DNA of 49,667 nt from Leptotrichia sp. oral taxon 879 str. F0557 (GTDB lineage Bacteria > Fusobacteriota > Fusobacteriia > Fusobacteriales > Leptotrichiaceae). This document shows positions 35,633 through 45,786 of this stretch, piece after piece. The stretch's first letter is position 1, and every line of letters starts with the position of its first letter. Made by a program: the position numbers and the translations under genes. Location of the stretch: NCBI RefSeq assembly GCF_000469385.1, contig NZ_KI271329.1:1-49667 (forward strand), given 5' to 3'. The notes beneath the pieces were generated by a model. The model did no database searches. It was not told the DNA's origin and saw only the letters and a list, made by a program, of their open reading frames with translations.

Positions 35633-36020
35633 TCATCTTCCCTTTTTCTTCTACAAGAAATAATTTGTTTTTATTATAACATAACTTTTTTAATTTTTCT
35701 TTAGAGTATATTAGAAATTAGATTATTTTATATTTCTGATCTTTCAAATCTAACTTCCAACTTTATTCCCAAAATGTAATCTATTTCTTAGGATTTCCCA
35801 TTTAACAAAATTTCAAAGTCATATATTTAACTCCTTAAAATTATACTAAAATCAGAAAAAAAAAGCAAGAAATCTTCCGTGAAAAATTTATAAATATAAT
35901 TTAAAATTTACTGTGTGTTAAATGGTTTTACTATACTGATTTTTTATGATATAATCTCTTTATAAAAGCTAGAAAATAAACTCAATTACTTAAACCTGTA
36001 AAAATATGAAAGAGAAAAAA
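35633..36020. other. Divergent spacer between pheA and the mevalonate genes
   Basis: Non-coding. The plus-strand promoter at 35927-35955 serves the mevalonate gene. On the minus strand a TATAAT (35673-35678) about 45 bases before pheA has no convincing -35. No T-box or other riboswitch signature is visible in the pheA leader, although the gene would be a candidate for one. Confidence 0.5.
35927..35955 (+). promoter_or_regulatory. Promoter of the phosphomevalonate kinase gene
   Basis: TTTACT (35927-35932), 17-bp spacer, perfect TATAAT (35950-35955), about 65 bases before the start codon. Confidence 0.7.
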
Positions 36021-37067
36021 ATGTCAAAAAATAAAATAATAACTAACCAAACCTGCGGAAAACTCTATATTGCTGGAGAATATTCCATTCTAACAGCTGG
36101 GCAAAGTGCAATCATAAAAAACATAAACCTTTTTATGACTTCAAAAATAAATTTTGCTGATAAATATACAATTTTTTCAGATATGTTTGATTATCCTATA
36201 ACTCTTGAAAAAACGGCTTTCGATAAAAAAGCTTCACAAAATTTTGACAAAAATTATTCACTCATCTGTGAAACAATATCCGTTATGACTGAGTATCTAA
36301 AGTTAAATAACTTGGAAATCAAGCCTTTTAATCTGGAAATTAATGGAAAAATGGAAATAGATAACAAAAAACTAGGAATCGGCTCAAGTGGAAGTGTTGT
36401 TGTTTTAACAATAAAATCCATTTTAAGCCTATACAATCTAAAAGTTTCAAAGGAAACACTTTTCAAGCTGTCTTCCTATGTGCTGCTAAAACGTGGAGAT
36501 AACGGATCTATGGGCGATATAGCCTGTATTTCCTACGAAAGCTTAATTTTTTATAAATCCTTTGATAGAAAAAAAATTAGTGAATTAATCAAAAACGAAA
36601 CTCTGGAAAGTGTTCTAAAAACTAACTGGAATTACGAAATTTCTGAACTTCACTTTAACAAAAATAATTTAAATTGTAATTTTTTAGTTGGATGGACAAA
36701 AGAACCTGCTATTTCTAGTAATTTAATAAACATTGTAAAAAGTTCCATTGATGAAAACTTTTTAAAAAATGTAGAAAATATCGTACAAGATTTGAGAATT
36801 GCCATGAAAAATGGAGATAAGCCAATGATAAAAAAATGCATTAATAAAAATGGGAAATTACTTCAAAACTTAAATGAAAATATCTATAGCCAAAAATTAT
36901 TAAAATTAGTAAATTCTGCCCAAAAACTGGATATTTGTGCCAAAAGTAGCGGTGCTGGCGGTGGAGATTGCGGAATTGCCCTTTCCTTTAATAAAAATGA
37001 TACAAAAACTATTATTGATAGATGGGAAAAATTTGGGATTGAATTGCTGTATGTTGAAAAATTATAA
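36021..37067 (+). CDS. mvaK2: Phosphomevalonate kinase (GHMP kinase family)
   Basis: About 348 residues from ATG 36021 (AAAGAG just before it; the ATG at 36006 lacks a site). It phosphorylates 5-phosphomevalonate to the diphosphate. GHMP motifs: GKLYIAGEYSILTAGQSA near the start, the ATP loop KLGIGSSGSVVVLT near residue 120 and a C-terminal KSSGAGGGDCGIAL. With the type 2 IPP isomerase 330 bases downstream it indicates the mevalonate route to isoprenoids; the other mevalonate genes lie outside the window. Confidence 0.88.
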   Translation: MSKNKIITNQTCGKLYIAGEYSILTAGQSAIIKNINLFMTSKINFADKYTIFSDMFDYPITLEKTAFDKKASQNFDKNYSLICETISVMTEYLKLNNLEIKPFNLEINGKMEIDNKKLGIGSSGSVVVLTIKSILSLYNLKVSKETLFKLSSYVLLKRGDNGSMGDIACISYESLIFYKSFDRKKISELIKNETLESVLKTNWNYEISELHFNKNNLNCNFLVGWTKEPAISSNLINIVKSSIDENFLKNVENIVQDLRIAMKNGDKPMIKKCINKNGKLLQNLNENIYSQKLLKLVNSAQKLDICAKSSGAGGGDCGIALSFNKNDTKTIIDRWEKFGIELLYVEKL

Positions 37068-37133
37068 AAAATGTTAATTTTATAAATTTATCTTTATATC
37101 ATTAAAATAAATATCTTTCCTTTATTTATTTTA

Positions 37134-37256
37134 GCAGGATTGCTCATTGCCGCAAATCCTGCACCTATGGCTAGACTCCGACTTTTATTTGCCCAACTTC
37201 GAAACTCCTCCTTTCAGTCGTCAAACAGTCGCAGCTAAACAAATAAAAGCTCCGTC
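37134..37256. repeat. GC-richer intergenic element with stems, repeat family
   Basis: A compact stretch much richer in G+C than its surroundings. GCAGGATT (37134-37141) pairs with AATCCTGC (37155-37162), and CTTTTATTTG (37182-37191) pairs with CAAATAAAAG (37240-37249). Between them lies CTCCTCCTTTCAGTCGTC. Its right part is repeated, partly diverged, at the very left edge of the window. It may be a mobile or regulatory intergenic element; no coding frame is convincing. Confidence 0.5.
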
Positions 37257-37321
37257 AATTTATTAAAATTATATTTTTATTATTTAGAAATATCAGGTTT
37301 TTTAATAATTTCATTATTTAA

Positions 37322-38404
<1,083 letters not shown>

Positions 38405-38479
38405 TAAATCTGCTGATAACTTAACTGTATATCAAAAATTGATTTTAAATGAATATAATTAAAGAAAGAGAGTTAATTA

Positions 38480-39142
38480 ATGAAAAAAAAAATTATAGTT
38501 TATGATTTTGACAAGACAATCTACGACGGAGAAACTGGTGTTAATTTTTCCACATTTTATTTAAAAAAATATCCACTAAAATCTATTTTATTTTTGATAA
38601 AATATTCAAAGGATTTACTTTTTTATCTAATAAAAATAATAAATCTAACTACTTTGAAAGAAAGATATTTTGAATTTTTAGAAAGCCATTCAAGAGAAGA
38701 AATTGAAAAATTAGTCGCAGATTTCTGGGAAACTAAAAAACATAAAATTTATCCGTGGATAAAAAGCGAACTGGAAAAAAACAAAAAAGAATGCGAAATG
38801 GTTATCGTGTCTTCTGCTAGCCCATTATTTCTAATAGAAAAATTTTTATTATCACTTGGCTATGACAAAGTCTTTGGTACAAATTTTGTAAACGATAACA
38901 AGGAAACTTTCATTGCCAAAATTGATGGAGAAAATAATAAAGGTGATGAAAAAGTAAAGAAATTGAACGAATGGGCAAAGCAAAATAATTTTGAGTATGA
39001 AATCATAAAATTTTATTCTGACAGTCTAGCAGACAAGCCACTTTATGATATTTCCAAAAAAACATACTGGATTAAGAATGGAATTAAACTTGATGGAATG
39101 CCACCTCGAAAAACATTATTTGATAAATTATTTTGGAAATAA
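38480..39142 (+). CDS. HAD-superfamily phosphatase, HAD-IB (phosphoserine phosphatase-like)
   Basis: A 220-residue protein with HAD motifs VYDFDKTIYDGET (motif I), VIVSSASPLFL (motif II), GDEKVKKLNEW (motif III Lys) and FYSDSLADKPLYD (motif IV). A helical, partly hydrophobic C1 cap (SILFLIKYSKDLLFYLIKIINL, residues about 33-54) suggests membrane association or a lipid-like substrate. The closing SxxDxPLY pattern is typical of HAD-IB phosphatases acting on phosphoserine or lipid phosphates. Substrate unknown. Probably on the same transcript direction as the mevalonate pair, from which it is 75 bases apart. Confidence 0.85.
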   Translation: MKKKIIVYDFDKTIYDGETGVNFSTFYLKKYPLKSILFLIKYSKDLLFYLIKIINLTTLKERYFEFLESHSREEIEKLVADFWETKKHKIYPWIKSELEKNKKECEMVIVSSASPLFLIEKFLLSLGYDKVFGTNFVNDNKETFIAKIDGENNKGDEKVKKLNEWAKQNNFEYEIIKFYSDSLADKPLYDISKKTYWIKNGIKLDGMPPRKTLFDKLFWK

Positions 39143-39197
39143 TATTTTTAAATAAAGATAAATCTCAAGTATTAATTAAAGTATAAAAACTATAAAA

Positions 39198-39239
39198 AGG
39201 GAACTATTCTAATTCTATCAAAACTAGACATAATTCCCT
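39198..39239. terminator. Bidirectional terminator between the HAD gene and frr
   Basis: AGGGAA (39198-39203) pairs with TTCCCT (39234-39239) with a long internal loop. T-rich runs follow on both strands (ATTTTTATTT on the plus, TTTTTAT on the minus), as expected between converging genes. Confidence 0.65.
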
Positions 39240-39273
39240 ATTTTTATTTCATTCCTAAATTTTATCCAAAAAA

Positions 39274-39831
39274 TTAAACTGTTAACAATTCTTTTTCTTT
39301 TTTACTCAAAGCATCGTCAACTTGTGCGATATATTTATCTGTTGATTTTTGTACTTTTTCTTCGCTTGATTTTAGTTCATCTTCTGTAATTTCGCTGTCT
39401 TTTTCAAGTTTTCTAAGTTTATTATTTACGTCTTTTCTTACGTTTCTGATTGCAACTTTTCCTTCTTCAGCTTCTTTTTTTACCATTTTTACATATTCTT
39501 TTCTACGATCTTCTGTAAGTTCTGGCACAACAAGTCTAATAACTTTACCATCATTTGATGGATTAAATCCTAGGTTTGCCTGTAAAATAGTTTTTTCAAT
39601 TACTGGGATTAATGTTTTATCCCAAGGATCTATTACTAATAATCTAGCTTCTGGAGCTGAAACTGTTCCAACTTGATTAAGAGGAGTTTGAGCACCATAA
39701 GCTTCTACTGTGACTCCATCAAGCATGGAAACACTCGCACGTCCTGCTCTTACGTGAGAAAATTTATCTTTTGTGTTTTCTAAAGATTTTTGCATTTTTT
39801 CTTCAGCTTCTTTTAAAATTGCATCTAACAT
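39274..39831 (-). CDS. frr: Ribosome recycling factor
   Basis: A 185-residue protein from ATG 39831 that splits terminated ribosomes with EF-G. Recognised by LKEAEEKMQKSLENTKDKFSHVRAGRAS, LNQVGTVSAPEARLLVIDPWDK, GFNPSNDGKVIRLVVPELTEDRRKEYVK and the coiled three-helix pattern. It is the last gene of the conserved rpsB-tsf-pyrH-frr order, 58 bases after pyrH. Confidence 0.96.
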   Translation of the reverse strand: MLDAILKEAEEKMQKSLENTKDKFSHVRAGRASVSMLDGVTVEAYGAQTPLNQVGTVSAPEARLLVIDPWDKTLIPVIEKTILQANLGFNPSNDGKVIRLVVPELTEDRRKEYVKMVKKEAEEGKVAIRNVRKDVNNKLRKLEKDSEITEDELKSSEEKVQKSTDKYIAQVDDALSKKEKELLTV

Positions 39832-39898
39832 TCTTACCACCTTTTTATTTTTTATTAAAATATTTTGTTTTTTATTTTCTTATTTTGTTTTATATCAA

Positions 39899-40609
39899 TT
39901 ATTTTTTTACAGTTGTTCCTATATTATCGCCTTGTGCCATTTTCAAGATATTTCCTTCTTCCAAAGCGTTAAATACTACAATTGGCATTTGATTTTCTCT
40001 ACATAATGAAAGTGCTGCCGTATCCATTACTCCAAGATTTTTTGAAATAGCCTCGTCAAATGTTACTGTATCATATCTTACAGCATCATCAAACTTCATC
40101 GGATCTTTGTCATAAATTCCATCAACTTTTGTACCTTTTGCAAGTACATCTGCCTGAATTTCCACAGCTCTCAATGCTCCCGAAGAATCTGTAGTAAAAT
40201 AAGGATTGCTTGTTCCACCTGCAAAAATAACGACTCTTCCTTTTTCTAGATGTCTTATTGCTTTACGTCTAATATAAAGCTCAGCTACTTGCGGCATTTG
40301 AAGCGCTGTCATAACTCTTGTTGGTACTCCTATGCTTTCAATTGAATTTTGCAGTGCAAGTCCATTCATGATTGTTGCAAGCATTCCCATTGTATCTCCA
40401 GTCACTCTGTCAAAGCCTTTTTCCATTCCGCTTATTCCACGAAAAATATTTCCACCACCAATAACGATAGCAATTTGCACACCTTTTTCATGCACATCCT
40501 TTATCTGTTTTGCAAAACTTTCAAGCACTTCATTTGAAAAACCAAATTCTTTGTTCCCTGCAAGTGCTTCTCCACTTAGTTTTAATAATATTCTTTTATA
40601 TTTAAGCAT
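39899..40609 (-). CDS. pyrH: Uridylate kinase
   Basis: About 236 residues from ATG 40609, which has GGAGGCTCC before it. It makes UDP from UMP, is hexameric and typically controlled by GTP and UTP. Motifs are ILLKLSGEALAG, VIGGGNIFRG, MGMLATIMNGLALQ and GGTSNPYFTTDSSGALRA. The ribosome site GGAGGCTCC is itself a small palindrome and could fold on itself. A further palindrome AGGTTATAATAACCT lies at 40636-40650. Confidence 0.95.
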   Translation of the reverse strand: MLKYKRILLKLSGEALAGNKEFGFSNEVLESFAKQIKDVHEKGVQIAIVIGGGNIFRGISGMEKGFDRVTGDTMGMLATIMNGLALQNSIESIGVPTRVMTALQMPQVAELYIRRKAIRHLEKGRVVIFAGGTSNPYFTTDSSGALRAVEIQADVLAKGTKVDGIYDKDPMKFDDAVRYDTVTFDEAISKNLGVMDTAALSLCRENQMPIVVFNALEEGNILKMAQGDNIGTTVKK

Positions 40610-40672
40610 TATAGGAGCCTCCATGAATTTTATATAGGTTATAATAACCTCCGTTTAAAAATTTACGAAAAA

Positions 40673-40694
40673 ATAAGGGGATAATTCCCCTTAT
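40673..40694 (-). terminator. Terminator after tsf
   Basis: ATAAGGGG (40673-40680) pairs perfectly with CCCCTTAT (40687-40694), loop of six, followed by ATTTTTTCG on the minus strand. It lies directly behind the tsf stop, so pyrH-frr may need read-through or its own promoter. Confidence 0.75.
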
Positions 40695-40696
40695 AA

Positions 40697-41581
40697 TTAA
40701 TTTCCAGAAATTTGTGCAGCTACTTCAGCAGCGAAATCTACTTCTTCTTTTTCGATTCCTTCTCCAACTTTAAATCTGTCAAATGAATTTATTGTACTTG
40801 GGGCAATAAATTGTTCGATAGTAACACTGTCATCTCTAACATATTTTTGTTGTACTAAGCAGTTTTCTTCGTAGAATTTTCTCATTTTTCCATCCAATAT
40901 TTTTTCAATGATATTAGCTGGTTTTCCTTCTGATTCTAACTGATGTCTTGCAATTTCTTTTTCTCTTTCCAAATCATCAGCTGTAACTTGTGATTTATCT
41001 AAATATTTTGGATCCATTGCTGCAATGTGCATTGCAACACCTTTTGCTTTTTCAATATTTTCAGGAGTAGCTTCTCCATTAACATTTAATAATACACCAA
41101 TTTTTCCACCTAAGTGAATATAAGTTTCGATAAATCCGTCAGTTGAAACAACTTTTAATCTTCTAATATTCATATTTTCACCAATTTTAGCGATTAATTC
41201 TGTCAAATGAGTTTCAACAGTTTTTCCTTCAAGTTCAAATGCTTTTAATTCATCTTCGCTTGTCAAGTCATGGCTTAAAGTCAATCCTACCAATTTTTCT
41301 CCAAAAGATTTAAATTCATCATTTTTAGCAACGAAGTCAGTTTCAGAGTTGAATTCCAAGATAGCACCTTTTTTTCTATCTTCAGAAATCGCTGCAAATA
41401 CCAATCCTTCTGCTGCAACTCTTCCAGATTTTTTAGCTGCCTTAGCAATCCCTTTTTCTCTTAACCAGTCAATTGCTTTTTCAATATCTCCGTCATTTTC
41501 TTGTAAAGCTTTTTTACAGTCAAGCATTCCTGCTCCTGTTCTTTCTCTTAATTCTTTAATAAGTGCTGTTGTAATTGCCAC
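40697..41581 (-). CDS. tsf: Elongation factor Ts
   Basis: A 294-residue nucleotide-exchange factor for EF-Tu. The N-terminal UBA-like domain shows [23 protein letters not shown]; the core has [19 protein letters not shown] (EF-Tu contact) and [13 protein letters not shown]. Length is typical. It begins 68 bases after the inserted TPR gene, with GGAGGGAAATAAAGTG as ribosome site, and is followed by a terminator. Confidence 0.96.
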   Translation of the reverse strand: MAITTALIKELRERTGAGMLDCKKALQENDGDIEKAIDWLREKGIAKAAKKSGRVAAEGLVFAAISEDRKKGAILEFNSETDFVAKNDEFKSFGEKLVGLTLSHDLTSEDELKAFELEGKTVETHLTELIAKIGENMNIRRLKVVSTDGFIETYIHLGGKIGVLLNVNGEATPENIEKAKGVAMHIAAMDPKYLDKSQVTADDLEREKEIARHQLESEGKPANIIEKILDGKMRKFYEENCLVQQKYVRDDSVTIEQFIAPSTINSFDRFKVGEGIEKEEVDFAAEVAAQISGN

Positions 41582-41649
41582 TTTATTTCCCTCCTATATT
41601 TTTAATTTTTTATTTATTTTACTTAATGATTAATTTATCATTCAAAAAA

Positions 41650-42345
41650 TTATTTTGAAACATTTTTTAGCATATTTAAAATTTCTGGATTTTCGTTATC
41701 AAATTCTAAAAAGTCCTTCGCATATTTTTCTGCCATCTTATAATTTTTAGTACCATAATAACGGATTGCTAATCGGTATATTGAATAAGCATTACCAACT
41801 AATGCCATTTGTTTGTGCTCTCTAAGTTCTTTAAGTTTCTCGTGCGTAAAACCAGCATCTGTTAGTTGCTTTTCATATTTGTCTACTATGTTCTTTTTTT
41901 CGTTTTTCTCTTTAGCGGTCAAATTTAATGATTTTAAAGAATCTTCGTCACTGTATAATAAAAACAGTGAGTACACGCCTGTGTCGTTATCTCCTAATTC
42001 AATTGCCTTTAAATAATACTTCTCTGCCTCTTTTTGATTACCTAATATATCATAATCAGTTCCTATTTCCTCATAAGCGTAAGCATCATTTGGATATTTT
42101 TTAACATATTCTTTTAGTAATGCAATTAGATTTTTCTTATCATTCTTTTCAGATAAAGCAATATATTTATTTTTAAATTCAGTTTTTTCTTTTGAATACA
42201 TATTCATAAGGCTTCCATCTACTGCAAAATATTGGTTATTTACATTTGTCTTATAATTTGAAGTGCTCGCAGTTTTTTTCTGGCTCTTTGCACCCAAAAT
42301 GCTTAAACTTGCTACCAAAAATAATCCGATTAAAATTTTTTTCAT
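41650..42345 (-). CDS. Exported TPR protein lying between rpsB and tsf
   Basis: A 231-residue precursor with a signal peptide (MKKILIGLFLVASLSILGA) and tetratricopeptide-like repeats in the mature part: NDAYAYEEIGTDYDILGNQKEAEKYYLKAIELGD near residues 95-128, and YSIYRLAIRYYGTKNYKMAEKYAKDFLEFDNENPEIL near 185-225. It sits inside the otherwise conserved rpsB-tsf-pyrH-frr cluster, where these two translation genes are normally adjacent. A hairpin at 42434-42455 separates it from rpsB. Its base composition looks like its neighbours. Function unknown; TPR proteins usually act as periplasmic scaffolds. Confidence 0.8.
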   Translation of the reverse strand: MKKILIGLFLVASLSILGAKSQKKTASTSNYKTNVNNQYFAVDGSLMNMYSKEKTEFKNKYIALSEKNDKKNLIALLKEYVKKYPNDAYAYEEIGTDYDILGNQKEAEKYYLKAIELGDNDTGVYSLFLLYSDEDSLKSLNLTAKEKNEKKNIVDKYEKQLTDAGFTHEKLKELREHKQMALVGNAYSIYRLAIRYYGTKNYKMAEKYAKDFLEFDNENPEILNMLKNVSK

Positions 42346-42433
42346 AATTTCTCACCATTTCTTTTTATTTTAGTTCAGCTAATAGAAGTATGAGTCTATT
42401 TTCTTATTTTTTTAATTGCTATTTTACAAGAAC

Positions 42434-42455
42434 AGGGGAATGGTTTTATTCCCCT
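42434..42455. terminator. Hairpin between rpsB and the TPR gene
   Basis: AGGGGAAT (42434-42441) pairs perfectly with ATTCCCCT (42448-42455), loop of six. On the plus strand ATTTTTTTTATTT follows. On the minus strand, where rpsB is transcribed, the trailing sequence GTTCTTGTAAAAT is a poor T-run. It may attenuate rather than stop rpsB transcription. Confidence 0.6.
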
Positions 42456-42491
42456 ATTTTTTTTATTTGATTTTTTAGATTGTATTTCAAA

Positions 42492-43277
42492 TTATGCTTC
42501 TGTAGTTTCTTCGGTAACTTCTTCTACCACTTCTTCAATAATTTCCTCATTTGTAGGAACTTCTACTTCTGCTCCTTCAACAACATTTTCAATTCCACCA
42601 TTTCCTTCAATTGCAGCATTTGCAATAACTTGTGCAAATAATTTTACTGATCTTATTGCATCATCATTTGCTGGGATTTTGTAAGTTACTAAATCAGGAT
42701 CTACATTTGTATCGATTAATGCGATTACAGGGATTCCTAATTTTTTAGCTTCTTCTAATGCTAAGAATTCTTTTTTGATATCAACTACGAACAATGCTGC
42801 TGGTAAAGTGTTCATATCTTTAATTCCACCAATATTTTTAGAAAGTTTTGCCATTTCTTTTCTTAGTAATCCAGCTTCTTTTTTAGTGTATGCTTCGTCT
42901 AAAGTTCCGTCTGCATCCATTTCTTCAAGTTCTTTTAATCTTTTCACTCTTTTTTTGATTGTTTCCAAGTTAGTTAAAAGTCCACCTAGCCATCTATGGT
43001 TTACATAGAATCCTCCAGCTCTTTCAGCTTCTTCCTTAACTGCTTCCTGAGCTTGTTTTTTAGTTCCTACGAATAATACTTTTCCACCTTCTTCAGAGAT
43101 TTGTCTTACAAATTCGTAAGCTGCTTCAGTTGCTCCTAAAGTTTGGTGTAAATCCAAAATGTGGATTCCGTTTCTTTCTGTAAAAATGTAAGGTTTCATT
43201 TTAGGGTTCCATCTTTTTGCCTGATGTCCAAAATGTGCTCCTACTTCTAATAATTGTTTCATTGTAATTACTGCCAT
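42492..43277 (-). CDS. rpsB: Ribosomal protein S2
   Basis: A 261-residue small-subunit protein. Recognised by [76 protein letters not shown] and [30 protein letters not shown]. It carries an acidic C-terminal tail ([14 protein letters not shown]) of the kind seen in several anaerobic lineages. It is the promoter-proximal gene of the cluster. Ribosome site AGGAGGAAAAACGT. Confidence 0.97.
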   Translation of the reverse strand: MAVITMKQLLEVGAHFGHQAKRWNPKMKPYIFTERNGIHILDLHQTLGATEAAYEFVRQISEEGGKVLFVGTKKQAQEAVKEEAERAGGFYVNHRWLGGLLTNLETIKKRVKRLKELEEMDADGTLDEAYTKKEAGLLRKEMAKLSKNIGGIKDMNTLPAALFVVDIKKEFLALEEAKKLGIPVIALIDTNVDPDLVTYKIPANDDAIRSVKLFAQVIANAAIEGNGGIENVVEGAEVEVPTNEEIIEEVVEEVTEETTEA

Positions 43278-43457
43278 TACGTTTTTCCTCCTAATTTTTT
43301 TGGTTTTTCTCCCACTTTTCTTTAAAAGACAGATTGTAATTTCTATTTTTTATTTTAATCAATTTCTTAATTTTTGCAAATAAAAAACTTTTAAAAAATA
43401 AACTATAAAATTGCAACACCCTATCTCTAAACAGTACAAAGTGTGATTAATCGTTGT

Positions 43458-43487
43458 ATTTTAACATTTTTTTATAACTTTTGTCAA
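43458..43487 (-). promoter_or_regulatory. Promoter of the rpsB cluster
   Basis: Minus strand TTGACA (43482-43487), 18-bp spacer, TAAAAT (43458-43463). It gives a leader of about 170 nt before rpsB, long enough for S2 autoregulation, though I see no clear known S2-binding motif. Confidence 0.65.
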
Positions 43488-43491
43488 TACT

Positions 43492-44079
43492 TTAAAAATT
43501 TTCTATCATTTTTACTTGATCATCCAGCAAGACTGTTCTCATTTTTTCGTTTCTTTCCTGTTTTAATTCACGATATTTTGAAATAAATGTATCTTTTGCC
43601 AGTCTTTGCTCTTTTAATTTTTCAACTTCACGTTTAAAATCTCTTTCATATTTCAATATACGTGATTTCTGCTCATTTGATAAATTCATACTGTCAATAA
43701 AGTTTTTAACTTTATCATTTTTTTCGATAAATGATGACTTTTGCGAATTTATATAAGAATTATAGGCTTCAAACTGTTCATTTGTCAGAACTTTTGCAAT
43801 AGCTCTATATCTTTCCTGCTCGATTTTACCAAGCTTTTCCTTTTTCCCATCAAATTGTACAAGAGTTTTTTCTATACTTTCAGCTTTTTTCTGATATTCA
43901 TCAAATATTTTTGATAATTTTTTCTGCTGGCTATTTGTTGCATTCGTTACCCTAAATATATCATCTTTAGAAATTTTTATAGTATAAACTTTTTGATAAT
44001 AGTCCTCATAGGAATACGAAAAGACGCTTATTCCCATTACCAATGCAAATAAAAGTGCTACTTTTTTTACTTTATTCAT
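43492..44079 (-). CDS. Exported coiled-coil protein with LTxxQ-like repeats
   Basis: About 195 residues from ATG 44079 (AAAGGATGAGA before it). Residues 1-22 are a signal peptide (KKVALLFALVMGISVFSYS). The rest is helical and charged, with three spaced motifs: KVLTNEQFEAYNSY, MNLSNEQKSRILKYE and LLDDQVKMIENF. These recall the LTxxQ elements of Spy/CpxP-type periplasmic chaperones, but length and order differ, so that is only a resemblance. It lies between guaB and rpsB and ends next to the rpsB promoter. Confidence 0.7.
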   Translation of the reverse strand: MNKVKKVALLFALVMGISVFSYSYEDYYQKVYTIKISKDDIFRVTNATNSQQKKLSKIFDEYQKKAESIEKTLVQFDGKKEKLGKIEQERYRAIAKVLTNEQFEAYNSYINSQKSSFIEKNDKVKNFIDSMNLSNEQKSRILKYERDFKREVEKLKEQRLAKDTFISKYRELKQERNEKMRTVLLDDQVKMIENF

Positions 44080-44131
44080 TCTCATCCTTTCATTAATTCA
44101 TAATTCAATTTTTAAATTTTTTAGATATCTT

Positions 44132-45607
44132 CTAGTTATTTGAATTATTGTAGTTTGGCGCTTCCTTTGTAATAATAACATCGTGTGGATGGCTTTCCTT
44201 CAGTCCTGCTCCTGTTATTTTTACAAATTTTCCATTTTCTTTTAATTCCTTAATTGTACCAGTTCCACAATATCCCATTCCAGAACGAAGTCCACCACAA
44301 ATTTGGTAAACTGTATCCTTTAACGCACCTTTATATGGAACCATTGATTCAATTCCTTCTGGAACTAATTTCTCTGTTGCTGCTTCAAGCTGAAAATATC
44401 TGTCGCTGCTTCCTCTCTTCATAGCCGCAAGTGAACCCATCCCTGCATAAGTCTTAAATTTTCTTCCATTATACAAAATTTCTTCTCCTGGCGCTTCATC
44501 AGTTCCTGCAAGCATTCCTCCTAGCATAACACAGTCCGCTCCAGCCGCAATAGCTTTTACAACATCTCCAGATAATTTTATTCCACCATCGGCAATAAGT
44601 CCGATTCCTTTATCCTTACAAACTTCCGCAATATTCATTACAGCCGAAATTTGTGGTACTCCAACTCCTGAAACAACTCTAGTTGTACAGATTGAACCTG
44701 GTCCAACTCCTACTTTCACTGCATTTACTCCTGCTTCTATCAAGTCAAGCGCTGCCTCTGGAGTTACGATATTTCCTCCAATTATGTCTAAATCAGGGAA
44801 AGCCTCTCTAATTTCCTTTATTTTATTAATAACTCCTTTTGAATGTCCGTGTGCCGAATCAACAGCAATAATATCAACTCCAGCTTCTACTAGAGCTGCA
44901 ACTCTTCTTACTGTATCAGTTCCAACTCCAACTCCTGCTCCCACTCTAAGTCTACCATGTTCATCTTTTGCAGCATTAGGATAATTTATAACATTGTCAA
45001 TATCTTTAATTGTAATTAAACCTTTTAATTTAGTACCTTCAACTATTGGTAATTTTTCTATTCTATTTTCCAGAAGAATAGATTTTGCACCTTCAAGAGT
45101 TGTTCCAACAGGTGCAGTTACCAAGTTATCTTTTGTCATAATATCTACAACTTTTAATGATAAATCTTCTCTATATTTCAAGTCACGATTAGTAATAATT
45201 CCCTTTAAATTACCGTCGTTATCAACTACAGGAAGTCCTGAAACTTTATAATTTTTCATTAAGTCATTTGCATCTTTTAAAATAGCGTCTTCCTTTAATG
45301 TAATCGGATTTGTAATCATACCGCTTTCGTATCTTTTTACTTTTGATACCTCTTCAGCCTGTCTTTCAATTGTCATATTTTTATGAATAAATCCAATTCC
45401 ACCTTCTCTTGCAAGTGCAATTGCAAGTTTTGATTCTGTAACAGTGTCCATTGCGGCACTTAGTATTGGTATATTTAGTACCAATTTTTTAGTTAAATTC
45501 GTTTTTAATGATACTTCATGCGGTACCACATCCGATGCTTGTGGAATTAATAGTACATCATCAAAAGTTAATCCTTCAGAAATTACAATTTTGTCTTTTT
45601 GACTCAT
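44132..45607 (-). CDS. guaB: Inosine-5'-monophosphate dehydrogenase
   Basis: A 491-residue enzyme oxidising IMP to XMP with NAD, the gateway to GMP. It contains an N-terminal barrel segment with [10 protein letters not shown], two CBS domains (about residues 95-205: [17 protein letters not shown] and [13 protein letters not shown]), the active-site loop [20 protein letters not shown] with the catalytic Cys, and [18 protein letters not shown]. The length is that of the bacterial enzyme. Promoter at 45720; ribosome site GGAGGATATTTAAA. Confidence 0.97.
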   Translation of the reverse strand: MSQKDKIVISEGLTFDDVLLIPQASDVVPHEVSLKTNLTKKLVLNIPILSAAMDTVTESKLAIALAREGGIGFIHKNMTIERQAEEVSKVKRYESGMITNPITLKEDAILKDANDLMKNYKVSGLPVVDNDGNLKGIITNRDLKYREDLSLKVVDIMTKDNLVTAPVGTTLEGAKSILLENRIEKLPIVEGTKLKGLITIKDIDNVINYPNAAKDEHGRLRVGAGVGVGTDTVRRVAALVEAGVDIIAVDSAHGHSKGVINKIKEIREAFPDLDIIGGNIVTPEAALDLIEAGVNAVKVGVGPGSICTTRVVSGVGVPQISAVMNIAEVCKDKGIGLIADGGIKLSGDVVKAIAAGADCVMLGGMLAGTDEAPGEEILYNGRKFKTYAGMGSLAAMKRGSSDRYFQLEAATEKLVPEGIESMVPYKGALKDTVYQICGGLRSGMGYCGTGTIKELKENGKFVKITGAGLKESHPHDVIITKEAPNYNNSNN

Positions 45608-45719
45608 TTTAAATATCCTCCTTATTCTATTTTTTTATTTTTTATCCTGCAAATTTAGTAAATTAAGAGAAATTTTATAAAAACTCTTTTTATATAATAT
45701 TTCTTTTTTAAATTATATT

Positions 45720-45749
45720 ATTTTAGCACGAAATAAACCGTAATTTCAA
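45720..45749 (-). promoter_or_regulatory. Promoter of guaB
   Basis: Minus strand TTGAAA (45744-45749), 18-bp spacer ending TGC, TAAAAT (45720-45725), i.e. an extended -10. Confidence 0.6.
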
Positions 45750-45786
45750 TACTTTTTTCAAAAGTTTTTTTATGTCATACTAAATT

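Noticed and set aside
35633-35760. T-box riboswitch upstream of pheA
   Set aside because: I searched the minus-strand leader for the AGGGTGGNACCGCG core and found nothing like it.
40636-40650. Perfect palindrome AGGTTATAATAACCT as an operator of pyrH
   Set aside because: It is AT-rich, occurs once and lacks a known regulator; kept only as a remark in the pyrH entry.
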